From: JAICLL01 sp035252155
GTDB lineage: Bacteria; Planctomycetota; Planctomycetia; Pirellulales; JAICIG01
Assembly: GCA_035252155.1 (NCBI GenBank)
Contig: DATFDL010000749.1
Coordinates: 1 to 27,102, forward strand
Direction of reading: 5' to 3'
Length of the DNA stretch: 27,102 nt
Shown here: positions 16,577 to 24,163 of the stretch, piece after piece
Numbering within the stretch: position 1 is the stretch's first letter
Layout of the letters: every line of letters begins with the position of its first letter
Program-made: the position numbers and the translations under genes
The notes under the pieces: model-generated
What the model was told of the DNA's origin: nothing
Seen by the model: the letters and a program-made list of their open reading frames with translations, nothing else
Database searches by the model: none

Positions 16577-16611
16577 AAAAAAGCCGTCCGAGCGGCCGGC
16601 TCGGACGGCTT
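16577..16611 (-). terminator. Intrinsic terminator of the MORN-repeat gene
   Basis: A perfect 13-bp stem (AAGCCGTCCGAGC at 16581-16593 with GCTCGGACGGCTT at 16599-16611) encloses a 5-nt loop. Read on the minus strand it is followed at once by TTTTTT (16582-16577), the standard layout. It lies 30 bp beyond the stop of the minus-strand gene. There is no T-tract on the plus side. Confidence 0.88.
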
Positions 16612-16641
16612 GAGTGAGTTCCGGTGTCCGTTGAGCGTCCG

Positions 16642-17895
16642 TTAGCGCTTCAACTGACTGCGAATCTTCGGCGCCGCGGGATGCGGCAGTAGGGCGTTGT
16701 TTTTGCCCACTGCGGCCGGAGCGGGCGCTTCGACCACTTTGCCCTCGGCGTGCGTCAGGTCGGCCGTCTCGTGGACGCGGCCGTTGGTGTCCCACCAGCG
16801 CCAGCGGCCGGTCGGGTTGCCTTCGGCGTATTCGCCCTGCGTCGAGCGCTGGCCGTTGGCGTGCCACCAGACCCAGCGGCCGGTTTGCTTGCCGCTGTCG
16901 TAGGCCCCTTCCAGGGCAACCTGTCCGTTTTGATACCACCAAAAGAATTTGCCGATTTGGAAATCGTTGCGATACTCACCCTGCATCTGCTTCTGGCCGT
17001 TTTGATACCACTGTGTCCAGGAGCCGTGCTTTTCGTCCTTGCCCTGCTTGATATAGGTGGCCAGCTTGGCGTTCCACCAATCGTCGGGCGTCTGCACGAT
17101 CTCTTTGGCATACAGATACATGCCTTCGGATTTCTTTTGCTTGTTGCCATAGTAGTCGATCTTCGGAGCCAGCTTGCGGCCGGCCTCGTAGGTGTCTTTC
17201 ACGATCTGGCGGCCGTCGGCGTTCCACTCGCTGAATTCGCCGTCGATCTCACCGTCGCGGTAGTCAATCTCACGCATCTTGCGGCCGTTGGCAAAATACC
17301 AGACGGCCTTGCCGTCGCGGTTGCCGCCGGTGAAGTGCCATTCGCTGATCTTGCGCTGCTTGCTGTCGTAGATGGCCCATTTGCCGTTCAGCTTGCCGTT
17401 TTGGAACGTCGCCTGCGAAATAAACGGGCCAACGAACTGCTGGTAGGGAATCTTTTGCAGCAGGTCGAGATCGGCGTTGCCGCGATACCAGCGGTTCCAG
17501 GTGCCGTCGCGCTCGCCGTTGCGGTAGTGGCCCTCGGCCAGCACCGTGCCGCGCTCATCGAACATCTTCCACGAGCCGTGGTTCACGTAGTTGCCGTCGG
17601 CGTCTTGCGTGACCTCGCGCTCGATCTTCACGCTTCCGTTGGGAAAGCGTTCGCGGATGACCTCGACCTCGCCCGAGTTGTCCGAGCGATCGCGGATCGA
17701 CTCATCATCGTTGGTGGCCAGGTCGTCGCGATATTCCTCGGGCTCACCGGCGGCTTCGTTGGCCAGCAAGGCGGTGGCGGCCGGATCGCGGCCAAACTGA
17801 GGATAACTGTATTGGGCGCGTGCGCCCGAACCGTCCAACGACAGTATCAGGCAAGCGGCCAGGGGAACTAACGGTAACGCCGGATAGCGAGCCAT
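16642..17895 (-). CDS. Secreted MORN-repeat (MORN_2 / YwqK-like) protein
   Basis: This 417-residue protein has a signal peptide (residues 1-27, ending 'GSGARAQ'), an acidic region (45-75) and about nine degenerate MORN-type repeats between residues 105 and 375. Each resembles 'G.W..WY.NGQ....EY..G...G'. The last four (290-375) are the most regular and are very rich in tryptophan. Such repeats form extended beta-hairpin sheets. They are often annotated as YwqK-family antitoxins, but the export signal makes a cell-envelope or extracellular role more likely here. The ATG is supported by AAAGGAG seven nt upstream. The C-terminal 30 residues are basic and proline-rich. The gene is alone on its strand and ends in a clear terminator. 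Confidence 0.88.
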   Translation of the reverse strand: MARYPALPLVPLAACLILSLDGSGARAQYSYPQFGRDPAATALLANEAAGEPEEYRDDLATNDDESIRDRSDNSGEVEVIRERFPNGSVKIEREVTQDADGNYVNHGSWKMFDERGTVLAEGHYRNGERDGTWNRWYRGNADLDLLQKIPYQQFVGPFISQATFQNGKLNGKWAIYDSKQRKISEWHFTGGNRDGKAVWYFANGRKMREIDYRDGEIDGEFSEWNADGRQIVKDTYEAGRKLAPKIDYYGNKQKKSEGMYLYAKEIVQTPDDWWNAKLATYIKQGKDEKHGSWTQWYQNGQKQMQGEYRNDFQIGKFFWWYQNGQVALEGAYDSGKQTGRWVWWHANGQRSTQGEYAEGNPTGRWRWWDTNGRVHETADLTHAEGKVVEAPAPAAVGKNNALLPHPAAPKIRSQLKR

Positions 17896-18136
17896 TGCGC
17901 ACTCCTTTAAGCAACACGGACAATTCTGCGGGCCGCCGGAACTCCACGGTTAGCTACGTTTATCGGCACCCCATGTGTGGGAGCTTCGGATTTTCGTCGC
18001 TTTTGCTCCCCGAATGTCAGAGCCGCCGCCTCGTTTCGCGGAGCGGGGGTAGGCTGGGCGAAATGCGTAAAATTTTGTAGAATCGACCTGCGGCGTGCCG
18101 GCAAGGGAGTTGAGGCCTGAGTAATAAGTGCGAGCA
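17896..18136. other. Divergent gap between the MORN gene and the HEAT-thiO pair
   Basis: These 241 bp must hold promoters in both directions. A TAGAAT at 18078-18083 could be a -10 for the HEAT-thiO transcript, but no matching -35 was found. I looked for a thiamine (TPP) riboswitch because thiO lies downstream and saw no CTGAGA/ACCTGATCTGG-type pair. Confidence 0.4.
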
Positions 18137-18439
18137 ATGGATTTTGAAGCCGTTCGCCAGCGGATCAGCGAGTTGAAAGACCGGGACATGGTGATCCGCC
18201 AGCGGGCGGCCGAGGCGCTGAGCACGCTCGGCCCGGCGGCCAAGGACGCCGTGCCCGCCTTGACGGCTGCTCTGCGAGATTCGTCGTGCGGGGTTCGCCG
18301 CCGCGCCGCCCAGGCGCTGGGGGCGGTGGGTTCCGATGCGCGATCGGCGTTGCCGGCGCTCACTGAGGCGCTGCGCGATCGGATCCACACCGTGCGCGAC
18401 GCGGCACGGGCGGCCTTGAACCAAATTGGCAAGCCATGA
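18137..18439 (+). CDS. Small HEAT-repeat protein, 100 aa
   Basis: Two and a half HEAT/PBS-lyase-type helical hairpins make up this protein: residues 18-50 ('VIRQRAAEALSTLGPAAKDA'), 52-85 ('VRRRAAQALGAVGSDARSA') and a terminal helix 86-98 ('VRDAARAALNQIG'). Proteins of this kind act as binding scaffolds. An ATG at 18137 is preferred; GTG at 18128 is also in frame. The stop overlaps the thiO start (ATGA at 18436-18439), so the two are translationally coupled. No catalytic residues are present and the partner is unknown; ThiO is a natural suspect from context alone. Confidence 0.8.
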   Translation: MDFEAVRQRISELKDRDMVIRQRAAEALSTLGPAAKDAVPALTAALRDSSCGVRRRAAQALGAVGSDARSALPALTEALRDRIHTVRDAARAALNQIGKP

Positions 18440-19560
18440 CCAGGTCGTCTCGAACAACCGACGCGGTGATTGTAGGCGGGGGCGTTATCGGCCTTTCGCT
18501 GGCCTACGAGTTGGCTGGCGGCGGCTGGCGCGTGCAACTCATCGAACGCGGTCAATTGGCGCGCGAGGCAAGCTGGGCCGGGGCGGGCATCTTGCCGCCC
18601 GCAGGGCGCATCGCCTCAACCGATTCGTATCACGAGTTGGCCCGCCTAAGCGATCAGCTTTACCCGATTTGGTCCGCCCAGCTTCGCGAGCAGACGGGCA
18701 TCGACAATGGCTTCCGCCGCTGCGGCGGCATTTATCTGGCCCGCAACGATGCCGATGCCGACGAGCTGCGGCGGCTGGCCGCCCAGTGGCGCGAGCGCGG
18801 TGTCGTGGCCGAGCCGTTGGACGCTCAGGCACTAGCCGCGCGCGAGCCCGCGCTGTCGCTCGGCGAGCCGGTGCTGGCGGCACATTGGCTACCCGAAGAA
18901 GCCCAGGTGCGAAATCCGCGGCACCTCAAAGCGCTGGCGGCGGGCTGTGCGCAGCGTGGCGTCGAGATTTGTACCGGAACATCCGTCGAAGACTTTGTCG
19001 TCCGCGATGGGCGAGTTCGCGAGATCGTAACGTCGAGCGGAACGATTTCTGCCCCGCATCTTTGTGTCACCAGCGGTCCGTGGACCAAGACGCTCTTGGC
19101 GCGCATGAAAGTTGAACTAGGCATTCGCCCGGTGCGCGGTCAGATGGCGCTGTTGAGCTCGCCGCAACCGCTCATCCGGTCGGTCATCAACGAAAGCCGG
19201 CGTTATCTAGTGCCGCGGTCCGATGGCCGCGTGCTGGTGGGCTCGACCGAGGAGCATGCCGGCTTCGACAAGCGGACCACGGCCGAGGCCATCGCCGGGC
19301 TTCTGAACTTCGCATTCGGTCTCGTGCCCGCGTTGGCTGATTTTTCGATCGAGCAATGTTGGGCCGGTCTGCGGCCCGGCACGCGCGACGACTTGCCTTA
19401 CCTGGGCAAGCTGCCCGGCCTGGAAAACGCCTACGTGGCGGCCGGGCATTTTCGCGGCGGATTGCATCTTTCGCCCGCCACGGCGGTGGTCATGACCCGC
19501 CTCATGCGCGGCGAGCCACCAGGCATCGATCTCGCGCCGTTTCGCGTCGAACGCGAGTAG
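18436..19560 (+). CDS. thiO: Glycine oxidase ThiO
   Basis: This 374-residue FAD enzyme of the DAO family oxidises glycine to the imine used for the thiazole ring of thiamine. The N-terminal dinucleotide fold reads 'VIVGGGVIGLSLAYEL' (11-26). Further family words are 'SWAGAGIL' (46-53), 'RPVRGQM' (231-237), 'YLVPRSDGRVLVGSTEE' (257-273) and 'CWAGLRPGTRDDLPYLG' (308-324), and the C-terminal FAD-contact segment is 'GHFRGGLHLSPATA' (337-350). Length is typical. Other DAO-family oxidases are the main alternative, but the 'GLRPGTRDDLPYLG' and 'GHFRGG' words fit ThiO best. It is coupled to the HEAT gene; no thiS or thiG is nearby. Confidence 0.9.
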   Translation: MTRSSRTTDAVIVGGGVIGLSLAYELAGGGWRVQLIERGQLAREASWAGAGILPPAGRIASTDSYHELARLSDQLYPIWSAQLREQTGIDNGFRRCGGIYLARNDADADELRRLAAQWRERGVVAEPLDAQALAAREPALSLGEPVLAAHWLPEEAQVRNPRHLKALAAGCAQRGVEICTGTSVEDFVVRDGRVREIVTSSGTISAPHLCVTSGPWTKTLLARMKVELGIRPVRGQMALLSSPQPLIRSVINESRRYLVPRSDGRVLVGSTEEHAGFDKRTTAEAIAGLLNFAFGLVPALADFSIEQCWAGLRPGTRDDLPYLGKLPGLENAYVAAGHFRGGLHLSPATAVVMTRLMRGEPPGIDLAPFRVERE

Positions 19561-19621
19561 CTGAGGGCGGCGTACCGTATACGGGTCTGATCGGTTTTGA
19601 CCTTCAAAAACGGCGATGGCC

Positions 19622-19714
19622 TCTGTAGGGAACGCCCTCCGTGGCGTTCCGCCGGGGGGCGGGTTGACGTCGAATCGCAGTCCACGGAACGCCACAGAGG
19701 GCGTTCCCTACAGA
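19622..19714. repeat. Palindromic repeat family GGAACGCCACAGAGG, full element A
   Basis: The left arm 19622-19651 (TCTGTAGGGAACGCCCTCC and on) and right arm 19685-19714 are reverse complements with one mismatch over 30 bp. The centre (about 33 bp, containing GTTGACGTCGAATCGCAGT) resembles the centre of element B at 22989-23075. It lies 61 bp past the thiO stop. Confidence 0.92.
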
Positions 19715-19749
19715 ACTTGGCAGCGGCGCCTCCGCATGCGCGACCGAAA

Positions 19750-19780
19750 GGTGGGACTCGCAAGCTCGTCCCACCCTACA
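19750..19780. repeat. Hairpin repeat (GTGGGAC...GTCCCAC type), copy 2
   Basis: GGTGGGAC and GTCCCACC pair around TCGCAAGCTC-like loop bases, followed by CTACA. It matches 5343-5375 and again neighbours a GGAACGCC element. Confidence 0.8.
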
Positions 19781-19790
19781 TTCTTTTTTC

Positions 19791-19826
19791 CTTCATTTTT
19801 TTGCCCTCCATCTTTTTGCCTTCCAT
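19791..19826 (-). repeat. GGCAAAAAAATG tandem repeat, copy 1 (minus orientation)
   Basis: Read on the minus strand this is two tandem units of about 17 bp, GAAGGCAAAAAGATG then GAGGGCAAAAAAATG. The same two-unit array occurs in the plus orientation at 21095-21134 after coaD. It is the third repeat type packed into the 328-bp gap after thiO. Confidence 0.7.
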
Positions 19827-19888
19827 CCCCCGCGGCCAAAGCGCTCAAACGGCTTTTCGCGTGTCCGCCTGGCGTGTATGCTCGCAAC

Positions 19889-20578
19889 ATGGAACCGATC
19901 TCGATGGCCGAGACATCCGTCCGTCCCGTCGCAGCGCCTCGCCCCGCGGAGTTGACGGCCCTCTATCTGTTGGCCTTGGTGCTCGGCGCGGTGGGCATCT
20001 TCACGGGCTTGAACGCCGCGGCCGAGCTTGTCGGCGGGCAAACTCCTCGTCCGATGTTTCTCGCGGCCGAGTTCGAACAGGTCTGGTCGCTGTACAGCGA
20101 GCTGGAGGCAAAGATCGCGGCCGGCGCGGCAAAGCATCGCGCGCGGCAGTCGTTGTTCATCGTCGCGCATCTGGCGGTGGCGGCGGGCTTGTTGGCCGGC
20201 GCAGTCAGCGGACTGCGAGCAAAGGCGGTTGCCAGCCGCGTGCTTCTCGCGGCTTTCTGCCTGGGAATTTTTCTAGAGCTTGCCCGGCTGATGCCCAGCA
20301 TCCGCGATGCTCGGCAGGCAAACCAAATCGTCGAGCGGTATGCCCCGCGCATGCTCAGAGCGGTTTTGGAATCTGGCCCGGCTCGCGGCCCCAATGGCAT
20401 CTCGCCGCCGACCGTGGCGCTGGTCGAGGCTGTGGGAAAAACGCATCTCTTGACGATCGTCGCCGCGATGCTTTTCAAGTGTATATTTTATAGTATCGGC
20501 GCGCGATACCTGACACGCACGCCGCCGACCGACGGTCGTCGCCTTTCGTTCGCGCCAAACACGACGACGGCCACATGA
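19889..20578 (+). CDS. Hypothetical membrane protein, 229 aa
   Basis: I do not recognise this family. Hydrophobic segments by eye lie at about residues 22-44, 87-108, 113-133 and 184-204. An amphipathic helix region (55-85, 'FEQVWSLYSELEAKIAAGAA') lies between the first two and a charged region (135-170) between the last two. There is no signal peptide. ATG at 19889 or 19904 are both possible; upstream sequence in frame is repeat DNA, so longer starts are unlikely. The stop is 16 bp before coaD on the same strand, suggesting co-transcription. Thr/Pro-rich C-terminus. Confidence 0.72.
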   Translation: MEPISMAETSVRPVAAPRPAELTALYLLALVLGAVGIFTGLNAAAELVGGQTPRPMFLAAEFEQVWSLYSELEAKIAAGAAKHRARQSLFIVAHLAVAAGLLAGAVSGLRAKAVASRVLLAAFCLGIFLELARLMPSIRDARQANQIVERYAPRMLRAVLESGPARGPNGISPPTVALVEAVGKTHLLTIVAAMLFKCIFYSIGARYLTRTPPTDGRRLSFAPNTTTAT

Positions 20579-20594
20579 AGCAGCATCTCCACCC

Positions 20595-21083
20595 ATGAAC
20601 AACTCGCGCATCGCCGTCTACACCGGATCGTTCGACCCGATTACGCTCGGGCACCTGAATGTGATCGAACGGGCCAGCTCGCTGGTCGACAAGCTAATCG
20701 TCGGCATCGGCATCAACGCCGGCAAGGACCCGCTCTTTACGCTCGAAGAGCGGCTCGACCTGGTGCGCCGCACGACGGCGCGGTTCGACAACGTCGAGGT
20801 CCGGCAGTTTTCGGGCCTGGCCGTCAATTTCGTACGCGAGTGCGGCGCGCGGGTGATGGTCCGCGGCGTGCGGCCGTTGACCGATCTCGAGGCCGAGTTG
20901 ACGATGATGTTGGCCAACCGCCAGCTCGATCCGGGCATCGAAACCGTGGTACTGATGGCCGACAAGGAGTTCGCCCATGTCTCAAGCACGCTGATCAAGC
21001 AGATCGCGCCGTTGGCCGGCGACGAAGAGCTCGCTCATTTCGTCCCGCCTGAGGTGATCGCCGCGCTCCGCCGGCGGCTGTAA
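20595..21083 (+). CDS. coaD: Phosphopantetheine adenylyltransferase
   Basis: This 162-residue enzyme transfers AMP from ATP to 4'-phosphopantetheine, the penultimate step in CoA synthesis. It shows the nucleotidyltransferase motif 'TGSFDPITLGH' (residues 10-20; the catalytic histidine is H20), 'RGVRPLTDLEAE' (90-101) and 'SSTLIKQIA' (130-138). Length is normal. There is no Shine-Dalgarno, but the preceding membrane-protein gene ends 16 bp upstream. Phosphopantetheine made here would ultimately supply the carrier arm of the acyl carrier domain in the fusion enzyme at 5472-8984, though this holds for any carrier protein. Confidence 0.96.
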   Translation: MNNSRIAVYTGSFDPITLGHLNVIERASSLVDKLIVGIGINAGKDPLFTLEERLDLVRRTTARFDNVEVRQFSGLAVNFVRECGARVMVRGVRPLTDLEAELTMMLANRQLDPGIETVVLMADKEFAHVSSTLIKQIAPLAGDEELAHFVPPEVIAALRRRL

Positions 21084-21094
21084 GACAACGCAAT

Positions 21095-21134
21095 CGAAGG
21101 CAAAAAAATGTGGGGCAAAAAAATGATGAGAAGG
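21095..21134 (+). repeat. GGCAAAAAAATG tandem repeat, copy 2
   Basis: CGAAGGCAAAAAAATG followed by TGGGGCAAAAAAATG, then ATGAGAAGG. It matches the minus-strand array at 19791-19826 and lies 12 bp after the coaD stop. Confidence 0.72.
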
Positions 21135-21301
21135 GAGGCGTTATCGTTCCGTACCTGATGGTTTTGCCTGCGCGTTAGACGGTCTGAAAAGCGATCTGCA
21201 TCATCGTCTGGGAATATCTTGCACACTTCGCGCATCTAAGAGATAGACCCGCCGAAAAGACGGCGCTTATCTTTCTCATCTCTCGTCAAGGAGGCCCACT
21301 G

Positions 21302-22918
21302 ATGTCCTCGTTCATGCTGGGGCTGCGCGCGCGTTTTGTAGGAACAATTATGCTCTTCATGCTGCTACTTGCGGGCTGCAGTCGAGGGCCGGCAAACTAC
21401 CCAACCAAGACCGCCGTATCTACCACCGCCCCACTCGTGCCCGCCGCGCACGACGCCGCCGAAGCCGTTGAAGCGAGCGACCAAGAAGCGATCGTATTCA
21501 ATACGGAAACTTACGACCGCATTGACGAGAATCCGTTCCTCGACGTGCGCCAGAACCCGCTCTCGACCTTCTCGATCGACGTCGATACCGCCTCGTATGC
21601 CAATGTGCGGCGGTTCTTAAACGCCGGGTCCTTGCCGCCCAAAGACGCCGTGCGGATCGAAGAGATGCTCAACTATTTCAGTTATCACTACGAGCCGCCG
21701 GCCGATGATCGGCCGTTCTCCGTTCATGCCGAAGTGGCTGCCTGCCCGTGGCAGCCCAAACATCGCCTACTAAGGATCGCGCTCAAAGGCCGCGAGATCG
21801 ATCTTGAAAACCGCCCGGCGAGCAACCTGGTATTTCTGGTCGACGTGTCCGGATCGATGCAGAGTCCCGACAAGCTGCCACTATTGAAAAACGCCTTGAA
21901 GTTGATGATCGGCAAGCTGGGCGAGAACGACCGCATGGCGATGGTCGCCTACGCGGGCTCATCGGGCGTGGTACTGCCATCCACTTCGGGCCAGTTCAAA
22001 GAGACGATTCTCGCGTCGCTCGATCGCTTGCAGGCCGGCGGCTCCACCAACGGGGCCTCGGGCATTCAATTGGCCTACCAAACCTCCCGGCAAAATCTGA
22101 TTGACGGCGGTACCAACCGCGTGATCTTGGCCACCGACGGCGACTTTAATGTCGGCATCACCGATCAAGGCGCGCTGACCCGGCTGATCGAAGACGAAGC
22201 CAAGAGCGGCGTTTTCTTGAGCGTGCTGGGCTTTGGCACGGGCAATCTCAAAGATTCGACTATGGAAAAGCTGGCCGACCGTGGCAACGGCAACTATGCC
22301 TACATCGATACGATCAACGAAGCGCGCAAGGTGCTGGTCGAGCAGTTGGGCGGCACGCTGGTGACGATCGCCAAAGACGTGAAACTGCAGCTTGAGTTCA
22401 ACCCGCGGCGGGTGGCGAAGTACCGGTTGATCGGCTACGAAAACCGCCTGCTGCGCAACGAAGATTTTAATGACGACACCAAGGATGCCGGCGAAATCGG
22501 TGCCGGTCATACGGTGACGGCCCTCTATGAGCTCGTGCCCGCCGGCGAGGAGACGGGCGTGCCGGTTGTAGACGAGTTGAAGTATCAGCGCGCTGTCGAA
22601 CCGACCGAGGCGGCGGGCAGCGACGAACTGCTCACGCTCAAGCTGCGATACAAGCAGCCTGACGGCCAAGAGAGCAAGTTGATCACCGCGGTCGTGCAGG
22701 ATTCCGATCGCGCCTACGCCCAAGCGAGCGAAGATTTTCGGTTTGCTACGGCGGTGGCCGGTTTTGGGATGGTGTTGCGAGACAGTCAGTATCGCGGCGA
22801 CCTGACTCTGGGCGCGGTGCACGAGCTGGCCTCCGCCAGCCGCGGCACCGACGAAAGTGGCTACCGCGCCGAGTTCATCGGCTTGGTCGAGCAGGCCGAA
22901 GCGTTGGGCGGCAGGTAG
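21302..22918 (+). CDS. YfbK-like lipoprotein with von Willebrand factor A domain
   Basis: This 538-residue protein has a lipoprotein signal with lipobox 'LLAGC' (C26). Residues 60-160 are the conserved N-terminal domain of the YfbK group ('NPLSTFSIDVDTASYANVRRF', here 85-105). The VWA domain (170-345) has an intact MIDAS: 'DVSGS' (D181, S183, S185), T249 in 'GGSTN' and 'TDGD' (D279). Residues 360-535 match the C-terminal domain usual in YfbK proteins ('FATAVAGFGMVLRDS', 481-495). It should bind a metal and a protein ligand at the outer or cytoplasmic membrane surface. AAGGAGG at 21288-21294, seven nt before the ATG, is the strongest ribosome site in the window. It is monocistronic and has no MoxR or sigma-factor neighbour. 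Confidence 0.92.
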   Translation: MSSFMLGLRARFVGTIMLFMLLLAGCSRGPANYPTKTAVSTTAPLVPAAHDAAEAVEASDQEAIVFNTETYDRIDENPFLDVRQNPLSTFSIDVDTASYANVRRFLNAGSLPPKDAVRIEEMLNYFSYHYEPPADDRPFSVHAEVAACPWQPKHRLLRIALKGREIDLENRPASNLVFLVDVSGSMQSPDKLPLLKNALKLMIGKLGENDRMAMVAYAGSSGVVLPSTSGQFKETILASLDRLQAGGSTNGASGIQLAYQTSRQNLIDGGTNRVILATDGDFNVGITDQGALTRLIEDEAKSGVFLSVLGFGTGNLKDSTMEKLADRGNGNYAYIDTINEARKVLVEQLGGTLVTIAKDVKLQLEFNPRRVAKYRLIGYENRLLRNEDFNDDTKDAGEIGAGHTVTALYELVPAGEETGVPVVDELKYQRAVEPTEAAGSDELLTLKLRYKQPDGQESKLITAVVQDSDRAYAQASEDFRFATAVAGFGMVLRDSQYRGDLTLGAVHELASASRGTDESGYRAEFIGLVEQAEALGGR

Positions 22919-22926
22919 ACGTCCAT

Positions 22927-22950
22927 CGGAGGATGGCCTTCCAGGCCGTC
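22927..22950. repeat. GGATGGCCTTCCAGGCC repeat, copy 2
   Basis: These 24 bp are identical to 15898-15921 and contain the stem GATGGCCT/AGGCCGTC. It begins 9 nt after the VWA lipoprotein stop. No T-tract follows here. Confidence 0.8.
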
Positions 22951-22988
22951 CCATACCCATGAAGTTAAGGCACTTTGTCTGCGGATAC

Positions 22989-23075
22989 CTGTAGGGACCT
23001 CCGTGGCGTTCCGCGAGGGGCGAGTCGACGTCGATCCGCAGTTCGCGGAACGCCACAGAGGGCGTTCCCTACAGA
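22989..23075. repeat. Palindromic repeat family GGAACGCCACAGAGG, full element B
   Basis: The left arm 22989-23013 lacks five bases compared with element A; the right arm 23046-23075 is identical to that of element A. The centre (containing GTCGACGTCGATCCGCAGT) is similar in both. It lies between the convergent VWA and mcsB genes, 17 bp beyond the mcsB stop. Confidence 0.9.
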
Positions 23076-23092
23076 GTAAAGAGGACACCGCG

Positions 23093-24160
23093 TCAGTTCT
23101 TCGAGCCTTCTTCCTTGTTGAGATGCCGGCGCAGGTAGCGTGCCCGCTCGATGTTGCGGTCGGCGGTGTCGAGCTCAGAGCCGGTCAGCTTTTGCAGGTG
23201 GGCCGGCTGCGTATAGATAAAGAGTTTGTTGAGCGCGGGTATCTCCAAGTCGGGTATCAACCCAAGGTTGACCCCCATCCGCACACTCGAAAGCAAGTGC
23301 ATCGTCTCTTCGGAGCTGATCGTCTGGGCGGTGCGCAGAATGCCGTAGGCCCGGCTGACTCGGTCGTGCAGGGTCTCCTGACTTTCGCGCACCAGGAATT
23401 CGCGAGCTTTGCGCTCGTAGTCGATGATTGTCGGCACCACGTCGCCGACCTGTTTCACCAGGTCGGTCTCGGCCCGGCCCAGCGTAATCTGGTTGCTGAT
23501 TTGATAAAAATCGCCCATCGCCTGCGAGCCTTCGCCATACAGGCCCCGCACGGCCAGGCTGATCTTTTGCAACGAGCGAAATAGTTTTTCGATCTGCCGC
23601 GTGATTACCAGCGCCGGCAAGTGCAGCATGACGCTCACGCGCATGCCCGTGCCGACGTTCGTGGGGCAAGCGGTCAAGTATCCCAGTCGATCGCTAAAGG
23701 CATAGGTGACTTGCGATTCGACGAGATCGTCGATCGAGTTGATCCGCTCCCAGGCGCCTTGCAGGTCGAGGCCGCTGTGCATGACCTGGATGCGCAGATG
23801 ATCTTCTTCATTGATCATCAAGCTGACGCGCTCTTGCGGGTCGATTGCCACGCCGCGGGCGCCTTCGGCCTCGGCGTGCTCGCGGCTGATCAACTGCCGC
23901 TCGACCAGAAACTGCCGGTCGATGCCCTCCAACTTGTCGACGTCGATATACGCCAGCTCGGCCGCCGCCCGCACCCGCAGCACGCGTTCTCGCAGCGTCC
24001 GCTCGATCTCGGCCCGGTCGGTAGCGCTGGCCCGGCTGATAAAGGGGTAGTCGGCCAGGTTGCGGGCCAGGCGAATGCGGCTACTGATGACGATGTCGGA
24101 TTCCGGGCCGGAGCCGCGAAGCCATTCGCCGCTGGAACGTGCTAGCTCGGAGAATTCCAC
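23093..24160 (-). CDS. mcsB: Protein-arginine kinase McsB
   Basis: This 355-residue ATP:guanido phosphotransferase phosphorylates arginine side chains of proteins, marking them for ClpCP in Firmicutes. Key motifs are 'SSRIRLARN' (26-34), 'INEEDHLR' (116-123) holding the catalytic glutamate, 'CPTNVGTGMR' (165-174) with the catalytic cysteine C165, and 'RGLYGEGS' (205-212). Near the C-terminus 'RNIERA' (335-340) corresponds to the RDxxRA phosphoarginine-binding motif, with Asn for Asp. The start is GTG, 3 bp after the mcsA stop. Its partner mcsA precedes it as in Bacillus, but ctsR and clpC are absent from this locus, so regulation and target degradation must be encoded elsewhere or differ. Confidence 0.96.
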   Translation of the reverse strand: MEFSELARSSGEWLRGSGPESDIVISSRIRLARNLADYPFISRASATDRAEIERTLRERVLRVRAAAELAYIDVDKLEGIDRQFLVERQLISREHAEAEGARGVAIDPQERVSLMINEEDHLRIQVMHSGLDLQGAWERINSIDDLVESQVTYAFSDRLGYLTACPTNVGTGMRVSVMLHLPALVITRQIEKLFRSLQKISLAVRGLYGEGSQAMGDFYQISNQITLGRAETDLVKQVGDVVPTIIDYERKAREFLVRESQETLHDRVSRAYGILRTAQTISSEETMHLLSSVRMGVNLGLIPDLEIPALNKLFIYTQPAHLQKLTGSELDTADRNIERARYLRRHLNKEEGSKN

Positions 24161-24163
24161 GGC

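Noticed and set aside
16750..17871. 373-codon plus-strand frame with a hydrophobic, membrane-like translation
   Set aside because: It is antisense to the MORN-repeat gene. The hydrophobicity arises from the complement of its Asn/Gln/Lys-rich and charged codons.
17896..18136. TPP riboswitch upstream of the thiO operon
   Set aside because: The conserved pyrimidine- and pyrophosphate-binding words of the TPP aptamer were not found.
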